Assembly (NCBI RefSeq): GCF_027580225.2
Contig: NC_073339.2
Coordinates: 38,368,501-38,432,500 of the forward strand
Direction of reading: 5' to 3'
Length of the DNA stretch: 64,000 nt
From: Misgurnus anguillicaudatus
Lineage: Eukaryota > Chordata > Actinopteri > Cypriniformes > Cobitidae
The notes below the pieces were generated by a model. That model searched no databases. It saw nothing but the letters and a program-made list of their open reading frames with translations, and was not told where the DNA came from. The position numbers and the translations under genes were made by a program. Positions 23,006-35,474 of this stretch are shown piece after piece (positions within the stretch are counted from its first letter, which is position 1; each line of letters begins with the position of its first letter).

Positions 23006-24014
23006 ATTTTTAGAGATGATTTTGTGTGATTTTTCTTATTCACATACAGTGTGACATACCAAAAACAACATACTAACAAACTAGTATAGTTAAACCTGGG
23101 GGAATAAATTTTTGATAACTAGGCCTATATCACTTACATTTGTAAGGGGTCACCTGGTTCACAGTTTATCTGTATTTTTAATGCATTAACCTTTTTGAAT
23201 TTGGCGAATTTTGCTTGTGTGGCCTCATGAGGTAGAAAACTGTTTATACTTGGACATCTCACCAGAAACAAGACTGTCTGGGTGTTTCTCGCGTACCTTT
23301 TTTGCACACTAAGGTGTCGGACATACTACTTATTTTGCACATACAAAATGTGGTGATTTCAGATGCGAGTCAATTCGTTTTTTAAGGGGTTTTTTTATAG
23401 GAAAAAGTGATTCATACTAATTGGAGACTGCAGCGTTGAATATTGGAGGTGTCAATCGTTAGCATATAAATCATTTGTTCCTTTATTCTGTGAAGGTGTG
23501 TTTCCTGTTTATGTTTATGCATGTCTGTAAATAGGTCTGTTTTTTGTCTTCTGCCTGTTTGTGTCTATATAATCAGTCATTTATCAGTTAGTATCAGTTT
23601 GTCAGAGGTCTGGATTGGTTGCTATAGAGTCACATTATGGCTCTGATCTACTGTATTGCCATTCTTGGCAAGCAAACGGTGCCTCACTTACTGAAATAAT
23701 AAATAGGATACTTACCTCAGTCACATTATTTGAAAGACTTTACTTTTTGTGTTTGATGCAAGATAAACGTTTTTCATATATCAGCAAATTTGCATGCCCC
23801 AATTCATCACCATGACATTTTAAAGGGTCATATACGGTAGTATAAGTTATGCTTTCTTTGAGTCTTTTGAGTTTTTCGGAAATGCTTTATACTTTAAGAT
23901 TTGTTTGGTCTCATTACGCTGTCAGAAAAAAATTGTCCTGGAGCATTACCCTTAAAAATGTCCTAATATGTACCATTTAGATACAGCTATGTCTTAACAT
24001 TTGGTGCCAATATG
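23006..24014. other. intergenic, no gene seen; GTACC-type MITE fragment at about 23920-24000
   Basis: TGTCAGAAAAAAATTGTCCTGG and CCTAATATGTACCATTTAG resemble the element at 25285-25620 and 33690. Nothing else recognised. Confidence 0.45.
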
Positions 24015-24446
24015 TTAAGGGGACATTTTAGAAGACTTTTTAAGATGTAAAATAAGTCTTTGGTGTCCCCAGAGTACCTATGTGAAGTTTTAGCTTAAAA
24101 TACCATATAGATAATTTATTATAGCATATAATAAAATTGCGACTAGGTGTGAACAAAAATGTGTAGTTTTTGGGTGTGTCCTTTAAAATGCAAATGAGCT
24201 GATCTCTGCACTACATGGAAGTGTCTTGGTTGGATAGTGCAGATTAAGGAACAGTATTATTATAATAAGATTATAATTCAATGTTCAAAACAATTTTTTC
24301 ACATTGCAGAGAATGGTTTGACAAAACTAAGTGACTGGGTTGATCTTTTTCACATTTTCTAGGTTTAAAGAAGTACTGGGGACCCATTTATAGCACTTAA
24401 ACATGGAAAAAGTCAGATTTTCATGATATTTCTCTTTTAAAAGCAT

Positions 24447-25277
24447 CAGTGGCGGCTTGTGACTGCTCATCCGAGGGACGCTAATTCAAAATAAGTGTTA
24501 GGAGTGTCATGTGTGGGGTTCCCTTTTCCAAAATATGTGTTTTGCGTGTCGAAAGATCCTGTGTGCATCACATGTTTTGTCAAAATAAGTGCCTGCTGCA
24601 CACGCGTCATAAAGTTAAAAGAGACGCTTACGTTCACAAAATACATGCAAGACACTCCCTTAAAGGTGCAGTGTGTACATTTTAGCAGCATCTAGTGGTG
24701 AGGTTGCGAATTGCAACCAACGGCTCAGTCCACTGCTCACCCCTAGCTTTTGAAACGCATAGAGAAGCTATGGTAGCCACCACCGGGGAGACAACTTAGT
24801 TAAAAAGTTTGTCCGTTAAGGACTTCTGTAGAAACATGGTGTCACAAAGGGGCGACTTCCGCGTAAGGAGACCCTCTGTGTATGTAGATACAAACGTTTC
24901 ATTCCAAGATAATAAAAACATAACGGTTTATAATAAAAAGGTCTTTATACACCCCTGATAATATAGTTTTGTATATTATTTTGCATTTCTGTCAAGAGAT
25001 CCTTCTAAAAATTACACACAGCACCTTTAACAGTAAACTCTGATTACGCATGACATTATGCGAGTATCTGGCATACGCGATCGTCTCTCTTATCATAAAC
25101 CCTTTAGGCGCATCTGCAGCAGGCACTTATTTTGGCATGACACATGATGCACACAGGATCTCTCGACGCGCAGAACACATATTTTGAAAAAGGAACCACA
25201 CACATTACGGGCTACATACATATAACGAACTTCGCATCGAGTGCTCTCAAAAAAAAAGGAGTCACCAGCTGCCACTG
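24447..25277. mobile_element. hAT-like palindromic element (CAGTGGCGGCT ends)
   Basis: The ends CAGTGGCGGCTTGTGAC and GTCACCAGCTGCCACTG form an inverted repeat. The arms also pair further in: AATAAGTGCCTGCTGCA with TGCAGCAGGCACTTATT, and CATCACATG with CATGTGATG-like sequence. The adjacent 8 bp (AAAAGCAT and AATAATAT) are not a clean duplication. A TTAA MITE is nested at 24664-25026. Confidence 0.7.
24664..25026. mobile_element. TTAA-flanked MITE, 'AGGTGCAGTGTGT' family, copy 2
   Basis: Ends AGGTGCAGTGTGTA and ACACAGCACCT lie between TTAA at 24660-24663 and 25027-25030. The interior AGCATCTAGTGGTGAGGTTG and GCAACCAACGGCTCAGTCCA match the other copies. Confidence 0.85.
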
Positions 25278-25284
25278 AATAATA

Positions 25285-25620
25285 TGTACCTTTAGGTAAT
25301 TAAATGCACTGTTTGATAACAATATGTACCTATTATAAACTATTTAGGTGCAAAGTTGTACTTTTTGAAAAGGACTGCCCTGGTGACAGCTATAGGGATA
25401 ATTCTTTTCTGACGTAGTTAATCGTTTTCAAAGCTGTCTTAAGTGATTGTTCATCCACTCATAAAAACGGTACAAAAGTTATCACTGGGACAGTGCCTTT
25501 TAAAAATGTTCTAATATGTCCCATTTTGTTACCAATGTGTACCTTTGAGGTACTAATATGCAAATTTTTGAAAGATATAACCCCAGTTACTTTTGTACCT
25601 TCTTGTACCTTGTATACTGT
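25285..25620. mobile_element. GTACC-type MITE
   Basis: Repeated TATGTACCT, GTACTTTTTGAAAAGG and its inverse (CCTTTTAAAAA), and GGTACTAATATGCAAATTTT. Similar phrases are at 33690-33838. Confidence 0.55.
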
Positions 25621-26792
25621 ATATATAGTATACATACACTATTATCACTATTATACAGTTCTTTATGCAAGACAAACCATATATTTGAAGACCACCAGTC
25701 TAATTTATGCAGTGATTTGAACTTTGATATATGAGGTAGAGACATACAATTGTTTAAAAACTTATCATCAGCAGATAAATTTATTTAAAAAAAAAATCAA
25801 TTTTAAACAGCTAATTCTTTTTTTATTATTATGACCTTGCCACTGGGACTTGTGGGTATTTTCAACATGCTGAAGATTTTTAATGGGCTTTTTGCCTTTA
25901 ATGGGCTGGGAAGATAAAGAGTGGAATGTTATGAGGACATTACACAGGCTAGAATCACGTCCCCTTGAAAGCCACACCTTAATTCTCAAATCACTTAAAA
26001 TAACGTCATGCACTACCCCTGCTCCAACAAGGCTTGCACCGGAATTCAGAGGCTTGTGATCCATCAGTTTGTTAAATGCATGTTTGTTCTGATTATGATC
26101 CACCCCTCCCCTCGCCCATCACATGCTGATCACTCTGTTTATAAAGTAAAGAGATCCTTTCTGGTCTCTGGTGCGTCTCATGACAAAAACCAGAGCGAAA
26201 CCAGATATCAAGGGCCCTTACAATCACTTACTTGTTGGTTTGATCTTCTCCAGCTCTGCCAGTGTCTATGTGGAATAGTCCTGCCCAGAGGAGAAGGAGG
26301 AGGGGGGTAGATTGGCTGATAGTATGTCTTTGTCTGTGGTCATTCAGTGTTTCAGTGATATCTCTTGACCTCAGTTTTATCTCGGTGCTGTGCCTGTTTG
26401 ACATTTTGTAGTACCGGCCCCTATTTAAAGACCCCCACTACCTACTGCCCTGTGACTTGAGAGGAAGCAGATATCTTTTTTTTTTTTGGCATTTGGAGAA
26501 TGTTAAAAACTAACCCCACCATTTTTCATCTGACTCGCCACTGTGTTCTCAGAAGCACACAGGTCATGCGCAGAAATCATTACCTCAGACAACACAGGCA
26601 AGTCCTGAGAGAAATTATCATGAATCTATATTTGTCACAGTTCTCCAAAGGCCACTTTCACTCGCTAATACAGTAAGACTTGTGGCTTTGCATCGAATCT
26701 CTGTCATTGAAATATAAAACTGTCATAAAATTAGCTAGAATTTATGGCATGCAAAGATGCTGTCTTTAGAAAATCACCGTTAAACTAAATAT
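25621..26792. other. intergenic, no gene seen
   Basis: Possibly single-copy sequence, with a poly-T run near 26476. No gene or family recognised. Confidence 0.45.
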
Positions 26793-26911
26793 GTGACCCT
26801 GGACCACAAAAACAGTCATAAGGGTCTTTTTATAAGGGTCTATTTATTGATATTTATACATATGAAAGCTGAAAAAATAAGCTTTCCATTAAAAAATGGT
26901 TTGACACTCAT

Positions 26912-28432
26912 TCACTAAGCATGCGTACACACGAATTTGTTTGTGAAATGTGCATACGGACATTATAACTGACAAATCATGAATCAACAAAAACTTTCAT
27001 ACTGAAATTTCTTTTAAATGTATGCAAAAACGTAAGAACAACTTATATATGAAGAGTTTGGTTCCAAAACGCAATAAACGCCATTTTTGAAAAAAATTAG
27101 TTACTGCCAGAATCAGTATTATATCAGGTCAGTATTAAAAGTAAATTCTTAATTTTACGCAAAATCCAATATCCGCTGTGTTATTCTGTCATCTTTTTTC
27201 CCAAAATGCAATAAATGCCACTCCCCCTTTTCTACAGAATGCCATAAATCCGCTCCACAGATTACAGCGCACCATTCCACGCAATGTAAACAAACAATGG
27301 CGGCGCGTTGAGTACACAGAATCCTAGTTTTCCTCATCTACTATATACTTCATGATCACCAAACAAACAAAAACAAAATAATACTTTAATAGCATTGATA
27401 AACCTGTGATGGTTTTCTGTGATAGGTAAGAAACGTAAGCCATCAACATCTAATAATTTACGCAAGAGGCACTAGGGAGACGGGTGCTTGTTTGCCCAGG
27501 CCGACAGCATCAAGTTTCTGTCATGATAACACATTGACCCTCAGGGGATCTTATGAAAAACTTTACATTATTTTACTCAAAGTCAATGAAAATCGAGCAG
27601 TAAAAAAAAAACATTTTACAGCTGATTGCTGTGAAAAAATTAAGCGACGACGTCAAGTATAACCGCAGCAATGACAGTGTTCTTAATGTCACAAAGTAAG
27701 TGTTTTGATTAATGACATTAATGTTTATATTTTTAATTAGTGTGTACAACTAGTCAACTAAATGAATATAACATGGCAAAGATGAATGCACATTTATATA
27801 AGCGATTGATTTAATAGATTTATAGCATTTTGAAATAAAAAACTCATGGATTTATTGCATTTTGTGGAAAAAATAATCAGTTTTTATAATAAATCTTTGA
27901 AAATCAAGTTATGGATTTGAATGTTTTATGTTTTTATAACCTAAAGATGTTATGTGAAAGTTTGTAACAGAAAATAGTGGTTTTCATCTTGTCACTTTCT
28001 TGGTATAGAAAACACGTTTTTACCGAAATTTGTCAAAATGGATTTATTGCGTTTTGGAACCAAACTCTTCATTTGCGCGAGTAGATTACATACAAAGTCA
28101 ATGCAAAGACGCAATCAAATGCGTCCTTGCGTAGGGCGATACGAATGACGCAATATGGGCAGCGCGTTTCCAGCGAAAACACACGCTATTCGCCTCAAAC
28201 GCATCTTCGCCCAAGTTGAAAATATTCAACTCGAGCAAAAAATACAACTAGAGCGAGTAACGCGATGCCCCTTGTTTGATGTGAACGTAGCATAAGTTGT
28301 TCTTATGTTTTTGGATACATTTAAAAAAAAATAGTATGAACGTTTTTGCTGGATCATGATTTGCTGTTAAAACGCCTGTATGCACATTTCACGAACAAAT
28401 TTTTGTGTACGCATGCTTAGTGAATGAGACCC
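26912..28432. mobile_element. palindromic MITE ('CTCATTCACTAAGCATGCGT' ends), interrupted
   Basis: The left arm CACTCATTCACTAAGCATGC is matched by the inverse of GCATGCTTAGTGAATGAG at the right. The arms pair for about 135 bp to AAGAACAACTTAT / ATAAGTTGTTCTT. Its centre holds another element and a GCG-rich block (28075-28280). Confidence 0.8.
27051..28070. mobile_element. MITE family 'GAAGAGTTTGGTTCCAAAA', copy 1
   Basis: The ends GAAGAGTTTGGTTCCAAAAC and GTTTTGGAACCAAACTCTTC are exact inverses. Internal words such as AATGCAATAAATGCCA and GGATTTATTGCATTTTG repeat the terminal motif in both orientations. Other copies are at 32824 and 39261. Confidence 0.85.
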
Positions 28433-28687
28433 AATATTTGGCCAAGATGCAAAAATCTAAATATTGAGAAAATCGCCTTTGTTGTGCTTAAAGTTGTTCT
28501 TTAAAGTCTTCTGCAACACATATTTCTGATAATAAATAAGTTTTTGATATATTTACTGTAAAATATTTACTAAATATCTTAATGGAACATGATCTTCACT
28601 TCTTATATCTAATATCAATGATTTTTGGCAAAACAAACAAACAAACAAAAAAAAAACGCTAATTTTGACCCATACAATATATTTTTG

Positions 28688-28876
28688 CTACACACTGTAA
28701 AAGAATGCAGCATTTTGTCAAATAAATATATTTTTACTACTTTAACTTAAAAAAATTACTTCAACTAGTTTTTATAAGTTATGTTAATTATTTACAGGTC
28801 AAAACTTAAAATAGTATGTGGAATTGACTTGCAAAACTAAGTTGTTTTAACTTAAATCTGCATTTTTACAGTGTAC
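28688..28876. mobile_element. CACTGTAAAAA-type MITE
   Basis: ACACTGTAAAAGAATGCAGC at the left is matched by GCATTTTTACAGTGT at the right. The interior has TTTAACTTAAAAAAATTACT and AACTAAGTTGTTTTAACTT. Same family as 33950-34122. Confidence 0.75.
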
Positions 28877-28892
28877 CAGTGTACAACTTACT

Positions 28893-29012
28893 GTATGTCT
28901 GGTTCCCTTACGAGGGAACGAGGCGCTGCGTCGCTAAAGCTATATGGGAACGCCCTTTATGTGATTGTGTAGCTTCAGTGACACAGTGTCTCATTCTCTT
29001 TTCAGGGAACAA
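28893..29012. repeat. fragment of 'GTTCCCTTACGAGGGAACGAG' element
   Basis: GGTTCCCTTACGAGGGAACG, GCGCTGCGTCGCTAAAGC and TATGGGAACGCC match a common cyprinid interspersed repeat (recalled pattern). Confidence 0.5.
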
Positions 29013-30356
29013 TGGTTACACTGTAAAAAATACTTTGCTGCCTTCAAATTTTTTGTTGAATCAACCCGGATTTACAAGTCATTTCAACTTACTATTATTT
29101 ACCGGAACCTGAGACGTTTTCTGGTCCAGGGTTATTTTATAGCATACCTTGTATTGACTTATAGCATATTTTATAGTTTAATTATACTTGCTGTAAACAC
29201 TTTTTAAAAACGTTTATACCAAGCCAATAGATTTGGATTTGTGTAACCTTTCCATCTATTTGTGTTGTTTACTTTTAATGATGCATGTATGTATTATTAA
29301 GAATAAATGCACATTGCCTAAACATGAAAACATTGAAATCTTTTTTAATGACACAATGTTTTTGGCTCATTTTTGCTCTGGCCTTACAGCCACACGATTA
29401 AACCAGCGATGCATGCGTAAGCCACGCACAGAAGCCGGTCTAAACAGCAAGTTCATCTTTAGCTAAAAGCCTCCATTCTGCTGTCGTGAAGACTCGTCGT
29501 GTCCATTTTGTGCAAGTGAAAAGTAATTTCTACCATATTTGTCCTCTTTGTAAATGGAGAGCTTGATGTTATTCTGTTGCTGATTAGTCATGCAGGAGAG
29601 TTCGTTTCAAAGCCTTGTTTTTACATGCTGATCTTTCCAATGGCATTAAAGCGGCTGCTTTATTTCTCTTTGCTAATGGCCAATCAGGAATACTGGAGAC
29701 AGGGCCGGAGAAGATTCTGTTCAGCACAGCTCTCTAATCACAGTCAGTGTGGCAGGAATGAATAAACATCCGCAATCAAAGCCTTTCATACTCTTGCTTA
29801 TCATTCGGGCCAAGAAGTAAAAGATCTTCTGGATTGCTTTGAATGAAACTATGAGCTTATTTATATATATATATACAGACATAAGCTCAAAGATTCATTT
29901 CATATGGGTGTATGAATGTGAGGAGAGAGAGAGAGAGGAAGAGTGGAAGAGAGACTGGGGCTCTACATTATATATACTGTATCTCAGTGAGTTAGACATT
30001 CAATTGTATAAATCTTTGTTGTATTTGGTGGTTGTTGTTCTGACATTTGCACATTTTCAGGAATTCTGTACTCCAAACACACATTTACAATATAGTCATT
30101 TTACAAATGTGTAAAATTGCATTGGCATATATTAAGACAAGACTCAAAATTAAGGTAGATTTTAATAATTTGTTTTTTTTCAATGAATGTCATGTACACT
30201 TTTTTAAAAAGTAAAGGTTCCTGACATATTGTTTTTCAATAATATTGCTGTGAAGAACTTTTTTATAGCACCTTTATTTTTTGTGTAGGGAGCAGGTTAA
30301 GGGACATCCTTGCTGTCATTTTTTACTTTATTAACACAGTTTGTTAGCTAAAACAA
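29013..30356. other. intergenic; possible conserved non-coding block at about 29340-29830
   Basis: No gene. 29340-29830 is repeat-free and looks single-copy, with homeobox-type and CCAAT words (CTAATGGCCAATCAGG). A short (AT)n tract and GA-rich stretch lie at 29860-29940. Conservation cannot be tested here. Confidence 0.35.
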
Positions 30357-30600
30357 TGACCAGGGACGGCTCAGTAGGTAGTACTGTTGCCTTACAGCAA
30401 AAAGGTCCCAGATTTGAGCCCAGACTGGGTCAGGATGTCTTTCTGTGTGAAGTTTGCATGTTCTCCCTTCAGCGTGGGTTTACTCCGAGTACTTTGATTT
30501 TCTCCAGAACATCCAAAGACACACAGGTTAGGTGAATTGGACATGCCAAACATGTGTATGGATCAGCTTCTGTATATATTAACTAGTTCTTGACATAAGT
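30357..30600 (+). repeat. V-SINE (DANA-like)
   Basis: The tRNA-derived head CTCAGTAGGTAGTACTGTTG and B box AGATTTGAGCCC are followed by the V-SINE core GTGTGAAGTTTGCATGTTCT and GTGGGTTTACTCCGAGTAC, then CAAAGACACACAGGTTAGGTG. The order matches the zebrafish DANA family (recalled). Divergent, so old. Confidence 0.85.
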
Positions 30601-30900
30601 ATAGCCATAGATACTGGAACGGGGTTTTAAAAAAATCATAAAAAATGGCCAGATTATTTTCAGTTATATATTATTTTTGTTGTTTCACAATCGTTTTACT
30701 GTTTTGCATTTTGCTGAAAGGCAATTAAAAAGAGGTGCCTTTATGGAACCCACGATACATTTAAATACAGATTAGTTGACTTGTTTTATAATATAATACT
30801 GAGATAATACTGTACCAAATGTCTTTAAAACGTCATAAACAGCAGGCCCCTATTGTGACAACTTATTACATAGTGTTGCAATACTGCTGCATTGAATTAA

Positions 30901-31170
30901 AGGGATAGTTCACCCAAAAATTACAATTCGGTCATCCTTTACTCGCCCTTATGTTGTTACAAACCTGTATACATTTCTTTGTTCTGCGGGAAAGCGGGAA
31001 ACAAAAGCACAATTGACTTCCATAGTACGAAAAAATCCTACTATGGAAGTCAATGGTGCTCAAAAATGGTTTAGTTATAAACATGACTCAAAATATATTT
31101 TTTTGTGTTTAGCAGAAGAAAAAAAAATTATGAGTAAATAAATGACAACATTTTTGAGTGAACTATGCCT
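30901..31170. mobile_element. TTAA-flanked MITE ('AGGGATAGTTCACCC')
   Basis: Left TTAA (30897-30900) then AGGGATAGTTCACCCAAAAA. The right end is TTTTTGAGTGAACTATGCCT before TTAA (31171-31174). An internal short hairpin pairs TTGACTTCCATAGTA with TACTATGGAAGTCAA. Confidence 0.88.
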
Positions 31171-31174
31171 TTAA

Positions 31175-31440
31175 AGGAACAGTATGTAGGATTGTGGCCA
31201 AAACTGGTACTGCAATCACAAAACTTGTGGCTAAAACTGGTACTGCAATCACACAACTGGTGGCCAATACACAACATGACAACATAAACATCAGTTGAGG
31301 GCTGCAACTGCACTTTTTAAATGACAATATCCTGGCCAGACCACTATTGTCAGTGATATAAGTAATGATTTCTTAATGTCTAGGGACATATCAGAGCCAT
31401 TTTAATATTATTTGATATACATTTCTTACATACTGTTCCT
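31175..31440. mobile_element. TTAA-flanked MITE ('AGGAACAGTATGTA') abutting the previous one
   Basis: AGGAACAGTATGTAGGA at the left and TCTTACATACTGTTCCT at the right are inverse, with TTAA at 31171-31174 and 31441-31444. The left TTAA is shared with the neighbouring element. An internal 29-bp phrase around CTGGTACTGCAATCACA is repeated in tandem. Confidence 0.88.
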
Positions 31441-31444
31441 TTAA

Positions 31445-32823
31445 CTATGTATTAGATATTTTAAAATGTGTGCTTGAATTTTTGAAAGAGAATTACATAA
31501 TAAAATGATTACAGCATAAAAACGTTTCGTACTTGAAGACAGAGAGGCCACACAATTTGAAGCCCCACTTTTAATGCAAGTCTTATCAGCACTTTGTATT
31601 GGTTTATGGCAATATGGTGTTTAGGAAACTATCCAATGGGCTACACAGGTTCAGAAAAAAGTATATTTATATATATATTATATATGTATGTTTATACATA
31701 TATATATAGTTATAGATTTACAGTTATTTGAAACTTTTAAAGAGAACAGTACACACTTGCACACGTGAATATAAGCACAATGTCTGATGATGTATAGGCC
31801 AATGAGAGGACAGAATCGTCTTTTTTTGTCCTCCGCATCCACTCTTTTTCTAAAGATAGTAGATCCAGAAGAACACTTGACCACATTGATTAAGAAGAAA
31901 AATAAACGACTATAGAAAACAGTCAAGTCTAAAACGGATAGTTGAGTTTATAATGCACATTGTTGGGCTGCTCTTTGTACAGTTAGTTTGTACAGTATAC
32001 ATGTGTGTGTGTGTGTGTGTGTGTGCGTGTATGCGTATGTTGAAACAGGTAAAGGGCTCAGATAGTTAATATAGTTTATAGTTGACTGTAAACAGACACA
32101 CACTGATCACAGCGGAGAGATTGATAATAAACAGCCACGTCCATTGATATTTCCATCGTTCTTCTTTTTGTCTCTCCATCACTTTTGATATGCGATATCA
32201 TCTTCCCCATTCCTCCCTGTGCACATCCAGTTTTTTTGGAGGGATTTGTCGAGGTTTCTCAGTCCTGCTGAGAACTCCCAGGGTCCTTACGTCATCGGAT
32301 CGTATCCGATTGAATCGTTTTCAGCAATCCGTCAGAGCTGGGAACGACCGGCTTGGTCGCGATTATCGAATTCGGTAAGAAACGAACGAAGCAAAGTTTT
32401 TAAAAAGAACAGCTTGATGCTTTTGGCCGCTCGCGTAACTGTGCAAACTCACGCTTTTTCAGGAATGTCCACGCGGAAGGTGCTAGGAAATCCTTTTGCG
32501 TGCTGAAGAGAACAGAGAACAGGCAGATAACATTAAATGGCTTTGCTGTAATTTAGCTCAGTCTCACAAAGCAAATATTGTGTACACACATTTATGCACA
32601 AGCCACCAAATCACTGTTTTGCTATTGTTTGCTCTTCATTTCGAGAGGATTTTGTAAACCCTTGAATATCTTTGGATGTCATTATGCGTTGGACTAATTT
32701 ATTATTATACAAATTACATAAATGAGCATGAATTCATAATATATTTGACCATGTGGTGTGCAGAACAAAGCAGATGAAAAGTGTGATTATCACACCAAAG
32801 GTCATATATAAATTGTAACAGAT
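31445..32823. other. intergenic, no gene seen; (GT)n at 32002-32024
   Basis: No repeat family recognised apart from the GT microsatellite and TATATA tracts near 31660-31710. A GC-richer part at 32240-32510 contains TTCG/gtaagaa, which resembles a splice donor, but no coding sense is evident. Confidence 0.4.
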
Positions 32824-33453
32824 GAAGAGTTTGGTTCCAAAATGCGATAAACGCCATTTAAAAAAAAATAGCTACCACTAAAATCAGTATTGTATCTGGT
32901 TAGTATTAAAAAAAAAAAATTCTTAATTTTACGCAAAATCTGATTTCCGCTGTGTTATTCTGTCATCTTTTCTCCCTTTTTTTCCAAACCACGACAAACC
33001 ATTCCATTACTCGAAGTCAACGAAATCGAGCAGGATCGAGCAGGACCAAAACATTTTACAGCTTATCGCTGTCAAACAAAGATGACGTCCCAAGGATGAC
33101 GGCAGCAATGACAGTGTTCTTAATAAGTGTTTTGATTAATACCATTAATGTTTATTTTTTATCAGTGTATACCACTAGTCAACTAAATGAATATAACATG
33201 GCAAAGATGAATGCACATTTATATATTGATTCAATAGATTTATAGCATTTAAGAAAAAAAACTTGTCATGGATTTATTGCATTTTGCAGAAAAAAATAAA
33301 CTGTTTTTATGTTTTTATAACCGAAAGATGCTATGTGAACGTTTGTAACAGAAAATAGTGCTTTTTTATCTTGTACCCTTTCTTGGTATAGAAAACACAT
33401 TTTTACCGAAATTAATCAAAATTAATTTATTGCGTTTTGGAACCAAACTCTTC
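32824..33453. mobile_element. MITE family 'GAAGAGTTTGGTTCCAAAA', copy 2
   Basis: GAAGAGTTTGGTTCCAAAAT and inverse ATTGCGTTTTGGAACCAAAC with CTCTTC at the end. Direct AGAT at 32820-32823 and 33454-33457 may be a 4-bp target duplication. The interior follows copy 1 with a central deletion. Confidence 0.85.
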
Positions 33454-33689
33454 AGATAGTTTATATGATATTATATATTATACAACCAATTGACCTGCCA
33501 TTGTAAAAAATAATTGTTGGTGCAACTTAAAAAAGTAACTTACCTGGTTGTCTTCAAAATTTATTTCAATATTTGTTGACTATATTTTACACTTTTTTGA
33601 GTCAAATCAAGTCAAAATTTTAAGGCAACCCTGTAACTTATTTTTTTTTTTTAACTTGAACCAACATATATTTTTTTTGTGTTCCTCCA

Positions 33690-33838
33690 CACTGTCAGAA
33701 AAAATTTACAAAAGTTGTCGCTGGGGCCGTACCTTTTCAAAAACTACAATTTTGTACCTAAAAAATGCAAATTGGTTCCTCAAAAGTACACAGTGGTTCT
33801 TTCGAGGTAACAAAATTGTTCCTTTTTTCTTAGAGTGT
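33690..33838. mobile_element. GTACC-type MITE
   Basis: ACACTGTCAGAAAAAATTTAC, GCCGTACCTTTTCAAAAAC and AGGTAACAAAATTGTTCC, ending in TTCTTAGAGTGT. Related to 25285-25620. Confidence 0.6.
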
Positions 33839-33949
33839 ATTCTGATTGGATTGCTTTCAGAGCGCACAGCAATTAAGTGTAACACACTTATTAGTTAAGT
33901 ACACTATTGAGGACACTTGTATTACTTTACTTTACAGTAGCTCACTGTA

Positions 33950-34122
33950 AAAAAATTACAGTATTTTTGTCAAATCGACAAATATTTTTATGTTACTTTA
34001 AATTTAAAAAATAAGTTAATTTCAACTTGAATTTATAAGTTATGTAAAACATAAAATAGTAGGTTGAATTGACTTGCAAATCCAAATTGTTTAAACGTAG
34101 TACTGCATTTTTTTACAGTGTG
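33950..34122. mobile_element. CACTGTAAAAA-type MITE
   Basis: TCACTGTAAAAAAATTACAG at the left and GCATTTTTTTACAGTGTG at the right. The interior AAAATAGTAGGTTGAATTGA is shared with 28688-28876. Confidence 0.8.
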
Positions 34123-34261
34123 TGCTTTGTTCTGTTTGATCAATGTTGTTATGCGTAAATGTATAAAACTAATCTATATCAAATTACCGTAATAAGCAAT
34201 ATAACACAAGACATCCAAAGAGATTTAAAATGGATGAAGATCTGAAACAATAACCACCCTA

Positions 34262-34370
34262 AAAATGCTGTGTTGTTTAAACACATGGTTGGGTCAAATA
34301 TTGAACATTTTCTGGGTTTGTAATTTTTGACCCTACCGTGTGTTGAAACAACCCGCTGTTTTTAAAGTGC
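34262..34370. mobile_element. small MITE (AAAATGCTGTGTTGTTTAAAC)
   Basis: AAAATGCTGTGTTGTTTAAA at the left and inverse TTGAAACAACCCGCTGTTTT at the right. Internal GGTTGGGTCAAATATTGAAC. Confidence 0.6.
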
Positions 34371-34374
34371 ACAG

Positions 34375-35460
34375 GCTTACAAAACATATGAATTTTAGTA
34401 AGAGTAACATTTGCTTGTGAGATTGTTTAACACAAATTTCAATTAAAAACAATTATGCAAATATTTGTGAAGGCGGAGCTTGTGGATATAAGGTCTGTTA
34501 TATCCACATGCCTCAAAAAAAGAAAAAAATACATGCACATTTAGTGCACATTTTGTACAGTACACATCCCCATGCTTAAGTGAAGTGCTACATACAATAT
34601 CCTGTATTTAAAATATAAACACAGTCAACAGTCAAAAGTGCTGGATGTCTCTGGCTGCAGTGAGTGTACCCCGCTACAGTTTGCATGCTATAATCTCAGA
34701 CAAGGAGGCGGGCCGCTTTGACTGCTGTCACAAGTGCACTTACAGTATAACGGTGACATATGGCAATTACAACCCACATGGATACCGTACATGATGACAG
34801 ACACATAGCCAAACACTGAAAGATTTTATCACCTACATATATGCATGCTGGAAAATGCATATGACAGTGGGATAAATGTGCTTTGAAGCTTTAATCCATA
34901 ATGCATGTAGCCATTCCATATGACATGCTGTATATTTATGTGTATTAGAACGTAAACATGCTCCATAATGCATACAGCTGAAGATGTGCTATGAGATCCA
35001 TGATTACAAGCATGTGATGTGGTTAAGATTATGCTTTACTTAAGTACCTCATATACACTGCATTCTGAAGGTATTTGCTTAATAGTAATTGTTGCATGAT
35101 TATAATACATTAAAATGCTTAGAGCATAATGCATTGCATATAATTGGTTATGCATGCATAATAATGCAAATATAAAAAAATAAAATAAAACATCATATAC
35201 TGTATATAGACATTAAGTAAAGCATTAGTATCGTGGAGAGCGATGTGTTGCATACCATGCTTATGTGGTTATGATATTGATAGGTCTCAGCTAAAGGAAA
35301 AGTCACAGCACACAGTGTTTGTTGTAGTATGTAGGCTAGTATGACTCATTAATAAAGTATTTATGAGCCGATAAAGCAAACTTATAATGGAGCATAGTGT
35401 AACCAATGTGATTGGATGTTTTGGGTGGGAGAATTTAGAGGGTATTGGGAGGACAAAATG
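34375..35460. other. downstream flank of pcdh10, no gene seen
   Basis: AT-rich with many ATGCAT words. No repeat family or RNA recognised. It ends at the pcdh10 poly(A) region. Confidence 0.45.
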
Positions 35461-35474
35461 TTGGACACAACTGC

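Larger units (their letters stand above)
26793..28687. mobile_element. three-level nested element ('GTGACCCTGGACCAC' host)
   Basis: The host starts GTGACCCTGGACCACAAAAA and CAGTCATAAGGGTC at 26793 and resumes at about 28434 (AATATTTGGCCAAGATGCAA) to AATTTTGACCCATACAAT near 28680. The terminal right inverse repeat is missing. The host is split by the palindromic element at 26912-28432, which in turn contains the element at 27051-28070. Confidence 0.75.
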
